Below are positions 1 through 12,400 of a stretch of 64,000 nt of DNA, piece after piece. Within the stretch, counting starts at the first letter, position 1; every line of letters starts with the position of its first letter. The position numbers and the translations under genes were made by a program. Source of the DNA: Saccharina japonica (taxonomy: Eukaryota > Sar > Phaeophyceae > Laminariales > Laminariaceae); NCBI GenBank assembly GCA_008828725.1, contig MEHQ01004270.1:124001-188000 (forward strand), written 5' to 3'. A model generated the notes under the pieces. That model had not been told where the DNA came from. It searched no databases and worked only from the letters and a program-made list of their open reading frames with translations.

Positions 1-195
1 TAGTCGGGTGCAGCTCACCCTTTATGCGACTCGCCCACAACCTCACGGAGCTTTCGCGGTTCGTGCAAGCAACGTCGACCTGGTCGTTGAAACCCTAACG
101 TGCTCCGTCTCGTTATTGTATGGATGCGAGGGTATATGGTCATGCGATTAATAGGGCCATGCACGACCTGAGTACCCCCCCCCCCCCCCCCTCCC
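1..195 (+). repeat. Family D repeat, 3' part, poly-C tail
   Basis: This copy matches the last 190 bases of the longer copies at about 24982 and 59752. Shared marks are GCGACTCGCC, GGTGCAAGC, GATGCGAGGGT and a final GAGTAC. It ends in a tract of about 18 C with one T. The left part is outside the window. Confidence 0.75.
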
Positions 196-294
196 CCGAG
201 GTAGCAAAAGGTATGCGCGTACTCCCCTCACACTTTGTCCTTCGACCGTTTCCCAAACATTCCCGGACCTCGTCGCAACGTTGGGCATGCGCAG

Positions 295-402
295 GGAGTT
301 GAATGCAACGACCCAGGTGCCACGATTGAAGCGCTGCCTGTAGAGACGGGGTTTTGGCGGGCCGCGCTGCACGTGGTTGTCATCCGCGAGTGCCCCAACA
401 AG
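295..402 (+). CDS. Exon 1 in window: Cys-rich extracellular segment
   Basis: This exon has 36 codons and is phase 0 at both ends. The acceptor is GCAG before GGAGTT and the donor is AACAAG followed by GTAAAA. The translation contains VECNDPGA, the PVETGFWR motif and RECPN, as in the Cys-rich ectodomain that precedes the first helix in this family. It follows a family D repeat copy, so earlier exons lie beyond position 1. Confidence 0.8.
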
Positions 403-3400
403 GTAAAATCTATTATACATAATGAGGGTATATGGTAGGTAGAGGTTTGCATCACCTATGATTTTCTGAGGCATTTTTCGGTAGGGGTCGTAGCACCTAT
501 TACGTTTTGAGGCATGCGGCGGTGCGCGTGCACATACTAGTTATGAGCCATTCTACGGTAGGGGTGTGTACCAACCTACGTCGTATTAGTTGTATGAGGC
601 ATTATACAGCAGGGGTGCCGCATGCTACGATAATAGAGGTGCACCATGATCACTTAAGGAGCGTTATACCCCACCGAAAAAATAATTTTGGAGGGAAAAT
701 AAAAAGCGCTGCCGGATGCGAAATCTCATGCCCGAAGTGTACTCCTGAAGCATTATTCGTAACAAAAACGAAAGTCCGACGAATTTGGGTTAAGCCCTTA
801 AGAACTGGTCCCACGTATTCAGGGACAAACTACTTGGAAATAGTGTGGGATCGTTTTTGCAGTTCTGAAAGGTTAACCCCTAAGTATAGTGCTGCAGTAC
901 CGATGTGGGGACAAAACACTTGGAATTTGACTGAAACGTTTGTTTATGTGCAGTGCACTACTAAAAGGGTGTAGGAGCCCGATCGTTCAGAAAAAACGAA
1001 TCAGCCAAAACCTGCTACCTCCACCGTAGCAAGCGTCTTATTATGTTTTGAGGCATGCGGCGGTACGCGTGCACCTGTTAGTTAATGAGGCATTCTACGG
1101 CAGAGGGGTATATACCCCCGCCTACTTCGTATTAGTTTATGAGGCGTTATAGAGTAGGGGTACGTAGAACATGTTATCTTCTGGGGCATTCTAATGTTAA
1201 GATACGCACCACATACAAGTTAATGGCGCATGCTACCGTGGGAGCGCCCCTGTTATCCACTTTGGCATACCACGGCAAGGGTGCACCCAATATTTAAGGA
1301 GGTATTATACGCCAGGGGTGGCACCTATTGCATGAGTTCGTATTCGTCGTCCTGTATAGCCCAGAGAGAGAGAGAGAGCCATGTTTGCAATATTATCATC
1401 AGCCGTTCCTCCTGACAGAAACTGACGGGCACGCCTTGCAGCGGCTCGCTCCAAGCCTTCTTTGCTAGCACGCCCACCACAAAACCGCATGCAGGCACTA
1501 CGCTATGTTAACGTACCGTTTGAGCTTGACCAAAAGGCTTTCATAATATATGTAGACTGCGGGACTGTTCATCCCAGATTTATATCAGTAGGTTTACCTC
1601 AAAACCAGTATTTGGGTGGGGTAAAGATTTTCAACATTCTATACGTCGCCCCGGTGGTCTCGTGGTCTGGTGATGGTGCATCGCTCATAACCGTGTTGTA
1701 TAACCGAGCGGTGCAGTAGCATGCTATATATTTATATGAGCTCCACAGCTAGCTGTCAGAGTTTGCTCCCCTCAAACCCCGTAGTTCGCGCGATCGAAGT
1801 ATCCCACGCAGCTTGCAAAGATAACTTTCGACGAAATCCTCGATCTCCCAGCTGTCGTTTTTTTTTATATTTTTCTATATATATATATACATATTATGGC
1901 TGACAACCATGCTGCCGTATAATGGTACCTTGCTCTCGTGTATTTTGGTCCCTCAACCCTGACTTCTTGGTTTTTTAGGACGCATGCAAGGGAGGCACCA
2001 ACGTCGCAGACGTGCAGGAATACTGCAACGATGGCTACAAGGGACCTGGTGAGCCCCCGTGCCTTCATGGGCGCGGTGTTTAGTGCTTGCTGGGTTCGTT
2101 TTGGGCAAAACGCTCGGGTTGCTACGGCGTGGAGAGGCTTCGTGCTCCATGAAAAACGCGTGTTTGCCTTGTTGTATGGGTAGCACCTAACTATTATGAT
2201 GCTGCTCACTTGAGGGGCTTTACACTACTACGAGTAAGGCGTTTGTAAGTTACCCAAAACCTCAGGAAAGGACACCCAATAAGAAACAAGCTAATACGGA
2301 AGCCAGGCTGAGATTTGGAGGAAAATAAGGGATTCGGGAGTCGTTATCTTGAAATTAGTGTAGATACCACCCTATTTCGAATAAGAAACCCAGCCTGGAC
2401 CAGGTTTCCTGTTTCTTATTAGGTGTCCTGTACTGTATCGAAAACAAACGAAAATATACACAATCCCAAAGCCTAAGTATACCACGAAAAACCATTGTGA
2501 AACACTACTGGTAGTCGAACGGTAGGAATCGAAATATTTTCGCCAATACGTGCTTGTAGCTACTACATTTCTGTATTACTATATTGATGTATAACTATAT
2601 AATATACTACTATATTCCCTTTTTGTTTACTAATATTATGTACTATTTACTATATTGTCATGTCACTACACTACGCTACTACTATAGACTAACATATACA
2701 TTTGTAGTTGAAGTAGAGAGTGGTCCGTAGTGGTCCGTATCATGTTACGGGTTACTTGCGCTGTGTTTTGTTATTTTTTCATGATCGAACTTTGTCAAGT
2801 GTTCCACTGTCGAGGTACAGTAGGTATGTAACCTACACACAGGAGGAGCCGTAGCAACAGCAGTACTTCAGCAGTAGCAGCGGTAGTTGTGCGTATGTGT
2901 GTATTCCTGTGCGGCTGCTGTTGCTGCTTTTGCTTCATCATGTGTTGATGTTGCTGCTGCTCCTCATGTGTTGAGTTTTTTTCGCATTATACTTTTTTTT
3001 TTATAATTGCAGCAAGTTGTTTGTGTTTTCATTATTTTCACATTATCGTTTTTTTGTTGGATGAAAAGAAAACGGTGCTTATTCTACCTCTCGACTAGAT
3101 ATACTCGGCTGTTCTTGAGTTTTTCTCGCAAGATATTTGTTTTGTTGGATTAAAAGAAAGCTGCGGTGCTGATGCCGTTTGTGCCTATGCTACTGCTCAT
3201 ATGACATGTTGTCGGTGTTGCCCATACTCCACCTCCACAAAAAAAAACGGTGCTGATTCCACCTCCCGCGTACATGCACCCTGTTGTGATTGAGTATGAC
3301 AATAATCCCGCATATACCAGGAAGCAACTAAGCAGAAAAAACGCGCACGCCATTGATACACTTTGTTGTTGTCGGTGCCGCAAGTTATTGCTTTTCTTCA

Positions 3401-6400
3401 TTATTTTGGTATTCTCTTTTTGTTTGTTGGATGAAAAGAAAGCGGTTCTGATTCTACCTCCTGAGTACATATGCTCTGCTGGTATTGAGTTCTTTTCATT
3501 CGGCCACTATTAGTAGTTCGACTAATCCCTGGCCCCCATTCTCACATAACTCGCGCCTACACGCGGTCCCACAGCAGCCCAGTACAGCACTCGGTCAGTA
3601 CCAGGTATGACCGTGAAGCGAACGAGTCGTCTGCTATAATCGCTATAGATAGGTATGCTTTGTTCTCAACCCAGACGACAAAGGCTAGGATTTTGCCTAC
3701 AACGTATAATATGTGTGCATACAAACCAGGTACTATTAGTAGCTGTACATACATGCTATTCCAGTAAAAAATAACAACGCAAGATCAATTCAACAACAAA
3801 ACAAAAAACACAAAAAGGGACACAAGTGTTATAAGGCTTAGTTCGGGTAGGCGATTGGTTAACCTTTTACCAGTAGCCCAACGGACTAAGACCCTAACAT
3901 ATGGCGTCGACGGCAGGACATGAGTTGCTGGCCGTGAGTTCGAATCTCACCTCCACCATGAAAACACTTTTTAAAGAAAAGTGAATTTCCTCATGTCAAG
4001 AACCTGAAAAATACTCTCTCTGGGTCCCCATGACATTGGATCCGCGAGGCCAATTGGCTTTTGACACGACGACCCGTATATCCGGTCTGTCCTGAATATC
4101 CCGCCGGTCCAGGGGGGGAGAGTGTTATAAGGCTTAGTTCGGGTAGGCGATTGGTTAACCTTTTACCAGTAGCCCAACGGACTAAGACCCTAACACAAGT
4201 GAACGTGCACCAGATTCCGCGCGATGAGTACTGTCAACCCGCTTCGTGTTGGGTAAGGCCAGTGCATGCAGACGACGACTTCGAAGTTATCATTTGGACC
4301 CGCTACATGTTGACCTCGTCGTTGTATGTGTTACATCTGAAACTGGAAAAAATTACTGTGTTCTGACATCGGAAAGAGATCGGGAGAGATCGACATTTAT
4401 TAAGAGATAGATCAGGAGACCGCACGCCTGCACGATCGACACGAGTCGCAACCTGCAAGTTGCTCTTCTTTTATAGGATACTCGTACAGCACTACACTAA
4501 AAAATCGAGTAGTACGTAACTACCACAGTTCCTAGTACACCACGAATCCCACACGAAATAACACATAGAACAAACATTCTACGCAGCTCGCAAAGTTAAG
4601 TATCTACTATTCAATCGGTTGAACTCACAGCTGACGTATTTATAATAATTTTATTTAATAAACGTGTGATCTGCTGTTTCGGTACACGTGATGATATGGG
4701 ACGAAATCAATCGGAAATCGTTCTACAAGTAATATCGTCTCGTCGACCCTGGTTGCATCCAGGGGAGTCGCCGGCCAGTAGTCAATCGCGAGGCAAAGTA
4801 CCTAACACTAAAAAGAATACCACGACGCAGCTAGCAAAGCTGAGTATCGACCGGTCGGGAGAATTCACAGCTGGCGCGTTTCTTAGTTCGTTACTGATAA
4901 TAGACACCGTGGGATGTTTTGTTGCCTACAGTTGCCAACGAAACAAATGGAATAAAAGGGCCAAAGTAAACGCCTTTCTTTCTGGCTGGCATATTCTATT
5001 ATGTACGTACAAAACAGCAGTGGCGAGTAGTAGTGTAGGAGGTACTGCTGTACGTACATATTTTACCAGCAGGTGGCAGCATGATAAAAAACAAAACGAG
5101 ACTTCGTATATACGTACACGTTGTTTACCTTAGTTTAGTTTCCTTCTTCGTGTAAACGCTTTGTCCGCAGTCCTCGGTTTTAGGTGAAGATGCAGCAGTC
5201 TAGTGGCTTCTGCCGTGTTTGCTGTTTGTTGTTGGTGCTGCTGCTGCTGTGCATTGTGTTGATGCTCTGCTGCGGTCGAGGTAGCCCGTATTTCTTGCGT
5301 CGCCCTTACTATGACCACTCCGTAGGGAGGCCTTGTATTACTATATATTTACAGTACACGTACTATATTACTAGACGCATGCTACGATAGAGGTGCACCA
5401 TGTTTTTTCTGAGCTCCTCACTTAAGGAGCGCGTCATACCTCACCGAAAAAATGGTTTTGGAGGAAAATAAAAGTGCTGCCGGATGAGAAATCTCATGAC
5501 CGAAGTATGCTCTGAAACATATTTCGCCACAAAAATGAAAGTCCGACGAATTTGGGTTAAGGAGCCCGATCGTCCGGAAAACGATTCAGTCAAAAAGTGC
5601 TACCTCTACCGTAGCATGCGTCACTATATGACTACATTACTATATTACTATATATAACAGTACGCGACACCAGTTAAGAATATCTTATTTCTGGCCAGGC
5701 TGGAATGCTTATGTAATGCAGGGTGTGTCCTACACTATTTTCACTACACAGAAGGTCATGTTCTTATTTGCGTCTAAAATCCAGCCTGAAATTCTTAACT
5801 GCCGAGTTCTTAAGTGCTGTCGCGTACTGCAGTACTGTAATACCATACGAGTATTAACATGTTGCTATATTATATATATATATATATTACTATCCTACAG
5901 CCTTGAGGCTGAAGGCTCCACATAAACATTACGATGTGTTACGGTTTCAAACCTGCGTGCTCAATATACGTTTTTCGTTTGTTTGTTTGCTTGTTTGTTT
6001 GTTTGTTATCATATACATGTACTGAGTGTCACATGGAGCACTGCGGTAGCGATTCAGGGAGGAATAGGATTCTACCCAAACCCACCCATCCCCGCCCATC
6101 CTATACTCGCGTGGTTTCAAGCCATCCGTATATCATGCCGCTGCCGGTTTGACCATCGATTACTTCGGATGCCGCGTGAACGGAAACATAATGTACCATT
6201 AATTGGTGTTGCACGCCATCGGGGGGAATGTGGGGGGGGGGGGGGGGCACTCCACGAACGTTACCAACAATCTCCCCGCGCTTGACGAAACCTGCGTGCT
6301 GGTTTCTTCTCCGCTGTAAAACTGTGCTCCGGGCTGTTACCCCCGGTATCTCTCTGGCTCTTAAATTCGTACTCAGCGCTTTCCGGCTTACAACAGGTGA

Positions 6401-9400
6401 TCCTGCCGGCCTGTTTACCCACAAGCTCTTGCGCCTTGCACCTTGATGTATCGGGAGGCCGATATGGAGATCGACGTACTGTAGTGAATGTCATAGTTAC
6501 CCCCCCCCCCCCCCCTCTGTCTATGCCGCAACACGCTTTCCATGGCTGAGTATGTAGAGTGCGCGGTGTGCGCCTCTGGTTACGGCAGAGGAGCAGCGAA
6601 CGAGTGCCACCGGTGCACGGCAAGCTTCAAGGCGGGGATGTACTCCATCCTTGCGATCGTCACGGTCTTCGCGGTCGTCGTGACGGCGCTCTTGGTGGTG
6701 TATCTGGTGAGGACAACGAATGAGTGGTGCTGCAATTAAGGTAGCCGTACCATCTACCTTACATGAGGTCCTTGCGCGATAGGGGGGTATTTTATCTACT
6801 ACACCCACCAATCGAATGTTTTATCGAAATAAATAGCGCCTGCCCGCCTTCTAGGAAGCTACACGAACGACAAAGAGAAAAAACATTATACACCAGTAGC
6901 CGGTATGGTCCAGATATTTTAGATAGCTTCTCAAGGGTATAGGACGTCTGTCGGTTAAACAATGTTTTAGGGCTCAATATAGCCACGCCCTGCCTTGGGA
7001 CAGCATTGACGCCGCGCTTCGACAGTCGGTGCCTGCAGGACGAGAACACGACGTACCTTGACTGATTTCAGTACTATATCCCTGCACTGGGATAAGAAGA
7101 TCGGCGACACACCAACACTACTTACCGCTTGGAACGCACAAGTATTTAATGTGCTGATCTCCTTAGTATGCTTAAGGTTGGGCGTAGTGTGAACATATCC
7201 TTGTATTTCCGTGAGGGAAAATCTCGCCAGCGACTGATCCATTAACATAGCTACCGTACAACTTTAAATCATCGTTGCTCGCGTCTACATGTGTCCACAT
7301 GTGGAGGGGGCGATATGGTGTAAGGCTGACGGTGGCCGAAACTCCAATATGCCGCCACCCCACCACCGCTCTCTTATTTCCGAGAACTGCACGTGGGGCG
7401 CATAATTTAACGTTTCAACTTTTATCACGAAATAAGCAATGCTTAGCAAATACCAACCTAAATCCCCACCTCGCACCGCATTTGGTTTGGTGTTCATTCG
7501 GACCGTGCAGGGCGGGGAGAGATGAGGTGTGTATGGGTGGGTACTTTCTCTTGTTTTGTTTATCGTGCGCCGTTCGCAACCCTGTTGCATAACATTGTTC
7601 TTAATGAACAGCCGTTGTCGGCTCTTCCAGAGTTCCGACTGTTGTAGCAACATGCAGACGCATGCTCTGATACAATAGAGGTGCAGACACATGCTACGAT
7701 AGAGGTTTACCCATGTTGTTTCTGGGCTCCTCGCTTAAGGAGCGTCATGCCTCACCCGAACAAAAGGGTTTTGGGGGGAAACTAAAAAGTGCTGCCGGAT
7801 GAGAAATCTCATGACCGAAGTATACTCTGAAACATCATTCGTTACAGAAATGAAAGTCCGAATAATATGGGTTAAGGAGTGCGATCGTTCAGAGAACGAT
7901 TTCAGCCAAAGGAAGTGCTACCTCTACCGTACCACGCGTCTGCACCATGTCTGTTTTGTGAGGGAGGTCCCCTGAAGAGCTATATACCTCGCCCCAAGAC
8001 TGATTTCGGAGGAACTAAAAGTGATAGGTACCCTATGAACAATACCAAGGCCTTACTCCACCGTGACAAATGTTGCAACGGAAGAATGAAAAAGTCGGAC
8101 GGTTTTGGATTTCCAGAGCAACGATGAATTTTATTTTTAAAAAAAACGTGTCAGATGAAAAAGGGTTATACCTTTGTTTGTAGCACGCGCCTTTGCCTGC
8201 ACATGGCGTACAATGTCTTGCTATTATCGCTGCCATGCTTGACAACCTCCCAACTGGGATGCCGGTGCATATCGCTATTGGTTCAGAGGAGCCCCTAGGA
8301 TGGCGTACAGTAGTACGGACAGTGCTTTTCGAGAGGGGTTTGCTATTCCGGGGGACCATAGTAAATAGAACCAAATATATTTAGTAAAAAATGGTAAATG
8401 TATTGGTTTTTGTGTGTACCGTAAGTCCTATTTACTATGGTCCTCCGTAATAGCAGGGCCACCTAGACGCCTCGTGAACCCAGGAAACGAGACGAAATCA
8501 CCCGAGAGTGCGTAATGGCCTTGCTAGTGTTCTACTCCGTCCGGTGACGCGTGCGACGGTAGAGGTAGCACTTTTTGGCTGAATCGTTTTCTGAACGATC
8601 GGGCTCCTTAACTCAAAGTCGTCGTTTTTTCATTTTTTGCGACGAATAATGCTTCAGAGTATACTTCGGTCATGAGATTTCGCATCCGGCAGCACTTTTC
8701 TTTTCCTCCAAAATCATTTTTTCCGGTGAGGTATGACGCTCCTTAAGTGACCACCCTTAGAAGGCAGAAACATGGTGCACCTCTATCGTGGCATGCGTCC
8801 GCGGTGGTATTCTTGAAACCTACCTCCGACGTCGTCGACCAAAGGATGAACAAATGCCAAACACGGAAGGCGTGTAAGCAGACGCCAAAATAGAACATAT
8901 ATATACATACTTCGAAGTATGCATACGGCTCTATGAGGCATGAATTATTTCGGGAACCTGTTAGAGAGTCACCCTACCACACACGAAGACGCACATCCGT
9001 CAACGTTTTCGTCTAAAATATGAATTACGTCGTATTTTCACCAACCAGCCCCATTGTCTGCGACGCTTCTCAATCGTCCAATCGTTGTCAGGTCATCAAT
9101 CCCGCGCGCGAATAGGGCTTTCCATGTATATAGCTCTGTTTGTAACACGCCCGGTTGGCAACTTTAACCTTGAAATTTACATCACGGCCAAAATCGTAAA
9201 ACAGGTGGTAGACGCGCGCACGTAAAGAGGTGTACCATATTGTTCGTTTCCACATATAACGCCTATACGTACAACCCGTTGCATTATTCTTTTTATCGCC
9301 GAAACCAAAACGTCACCAGATCGGGGGAAGAGGGGCCGTGTCATCCACGGTGGCCAGCACGAAAGAGTCCGTTCGTATGATCCAACGCCGCGGCTCCGAG

Positions 9401-12400
9401 ATCATGTCGCGCTCGGAACGTGGCGGCGTCGTTGACTTCGGCGCTCACGTTGCTAGCATTCGCAGCCCCAGCTCACGCGATATACCCGGGGATGGGGTCG
9501 AGATGGCTCGAGATAATCGAAACAGAAAGGTGCATGTACGCCACCTCAGCAACAGCAGCGGCGGCAGCAGCAGCAGCAGCAACAACAACACACCCGGAAT
9601 CGATCCACGCTTCAGCAGAAACTTGGAAGGCAGTTCCGGCACGGGGATATTTGGCGGACGTAGTACGCTACCGGCGAAGAAGACGTGTTTTGGTCAACGT
9701 GCGGCGAAGGTACGGCCGCATTCACCGTCACCCATGCAAACCGGCCTCGCAGCAACGACCCCCGCACCTTTCAGTGGTTCCTCCGCTTTGCAGAACTCCC
9801 ATGAAGAAGAAACGCGGGAGACTACCCGTGACACGAATAGCGAAGGCGACAATCCCAACGCGCCGGGTACGACTAGCCATCATCAAACGGATTCCTCCGG
9901 CCTCTCTGGACAACAATGTGCCTCCGAACTAGGCGTTCAGCGGGCGTATGGAGGCCCGACAGTGACGGGGGTGGGACCCGGGGACTCGGCGGTTGACGTG
10001 GAGGGATCAGGAAGAAACAGATCGCAGGCGCGGTCGCAGTCGCGAGAGGGACGTCGGCCTGAGAAGAGCGAGGCAGACAACACGGCTTCGGCGAGAATCG
10101 GGAACATGCTGACGGAACTCCCCCTCTCCAAGCTCAAGATCGTGATAGGCAAGCTTTACTTCATACACCGAGACTATCATCAAATTTCTACGTTGAACCA
10201 TCCAGACCCTGTGTATTTGGCGTGTTTGAATCATGCTGTGCAATACCCACATAAGACGCGTGCTACGATAGAGCTAGCACATTTAGGCTGAAAACGTTTC
10301 TGAGTGACGGCGCTCCTTAACCCCAACTCGTCGGCATTTTCGTTCGTGTGTTGCACCATTTTTCGTTTTATGCGTAAGACCACGGAATTGTTCATCGCGT
10401 AAAACTTATTTTTCTCCGAAAACAATTTTTGAGGTGGGTATAAAGCTCTTCAGGTGGTCACCCTTAGAAACACCACGGAGCACCTCTACCGTACGTAGCA
10501 AGCGTCGCAACATTTCAGTTTCAACCTGCGAGCATGTTGCGAACGACCCGTGCCATGTGGATCGATCCCACGAGACAAACGGGGGTCAAGATCGCGCGTA
10601 TCGTGTTTGCGAGATATATACCCGGGCAGCTAGTTTTATAGGCACCTAATAAATCCATGGCGTACAATCGTAGGCAGAGCGAACATTGGTGGCATCGTAA
10701 GGGGGGGGTTGTGCTTCCAATCAAGTTCACTACCATCGCGTTTACCCCCACTAGGGACAGTTGGCCCGAAAATCACTCTAATTCGGACCTCGATGCTGTT
10801 TTGTCGGTGGAGCCCTGGTAACAAACAAATGCCACCCCTGATGGAGCATATGATAGTGCGCGAAAACAAGCTGGTTAAAGCCTTCATCAAACCAGTCAAG
10901 AAATGCGGCAGCCCCTCGGCTGAGTGACTCAAAGCTGTTGTCGACACGAAGGGCCCTAAAACAGACCCCTTCACCGTGGCAGCGGTCCGAACCGTTCACA
11001 GATTCAGTTGGAGACTGGAGAACGGAATCTGTTGTTCTTGTTCGTCGGTGCTTTTAGGATTTCGTTCTCGGTCTATTCATTAGGCCAATGGACAGCGGTG
11101 TGTTAGAATAGGGACCGATATGAAGGAGCAGTTGTGTTTACCCAATGTATACAGCAGAGTGAAAATCCTGTGCGGGTGCTCTTGTCGCCAAATTCGGAAC
11201 TATATGGTGAGTTCAACAACAGAGATACCTTCGTTGTTTTGGCATCTCGACGAACCACCCTATAGGTGTTAAAACAAGAAATTCGGAACGCAACGAAGTT
11301 TCCGGACACTAGGGGCCCATAGTTAGGGTCTGTATAACTCACAAGCGTGTAAAACAAACTAGTCACGAACGATCGCGGTATCACATGAAACAGCTCGCAA
11401 ATATGGAGTTCGACGAATTATTTGATCTTGCAGCTTAGGAGTTTCATTTTCAAGATGTAGGTAACGGACAACAATGACCAATATATATGAAACGTTTGTA
11501 GGACCACCATCCAAAATGTAGCGTGCATGGCGGGCCTATCCAGCGACTACGATTATAGACTCTTACTTGGAAGGGCGTTCCCTGCTTGATTATTCCAGTG
11601 ACAACACCACCTAGACACGCGTCGTGCTCTCTTGTCACCCTCGTCGCGTATATGATTCGAACGATCGGCAGTCTCGCTGGCGAGCTTGCCTATAGCAAGG
11701 CATATACCGAAATGTTTTTCTCATTTCGGCAAAGTGCGTTTTCACCTTGCTCGTTTGGAAACTCTTGTCGGCGACTAGGATGTTCGAACCCACCAGTGAT
11801 CAAATACATCGATAGGCAGCACTCTCACACCCGTTTTCAGAGAGGAACGTTTCGCTCACCTTCACTCCAAGGACACCTAACTACTAACTGGTACTGGTAG
11901 GTTTTGGTGCGGATCACTCCGCCCTACTGCACCCTTGACAGTAGGACGCCTGCTGCCTGGATAAACGTGCCTTTTCCCATGGTTGCCTAACATCGTTTTC
12001 CGTAGATGGGAGCCTATAGACACATTGTTTCGTCATTGCCTTGTAAAACATTACTGCTCAACCCCCTGTCTCGAATATATAGTGAACTGCTGCCCCCACC
12101 TTTTGTTTTTTGTCGAGGCAACCTATCCTGTACTGGTTCCCATCAACACACGCGCTTTTCCGCTTCGTAAGAAACTCTAGATCCCATCAATGATGCGACG
12201 CTCACCCTTTGCCTGCACTACCCTCGCCTGAAAATGTTTTTACCATGTCCATCTCGCTCTTTGCGACGCTTCGTGCGCCTCGTCCCCTGTACATTTAACC
12301 ACCCTTGCCCACGGGCCCCCATCGATTGAACACGCACCACGGTCACTGGGGAGGACAGTGGTCTGGCAGATTTCAGCAGCGGTGAGTGAAACATGGGGCT

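Larger units (their letters stand above)
618..1028 (+). mobile_element. Family A element with two nested TTAA elements
   Basis: The ends match family A (GCATGCTACGATAATAGAGG at left, CTACCTCCACCGTAGCAAGC at right), as does the interior (GCTGCCGGATGCGAAATCTC). At the internal TTAA (790-793) it is interrupted by two small elements, 794-872 and 877-969, after which GGAGCCCGATCG resumes. Confidence 0.8.
430..1340. repeat. Degenerate tandem units around a family A copy
   Basis: Short units containing GAGGCATTCTACGGYAGGGG recur through 430-617 and 1044-1340. The block 503-617 is a direct repeat of 1044-1160 (GTTTTGAGGCATGCGGCGGT at both starts), with the family A element between them. It is all intronic. 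Confidence 0.65.

Noticed and set aside
3885-3960. A tRNA gene ending in GTTCGAATCTCACCTCCACCA
   Set aside because: Only a T-arm-like stem is present. No matching 5' acceptor strand, D-arm or anticodon arm can be drawn, and the sequence lies inside the TRIM interior.
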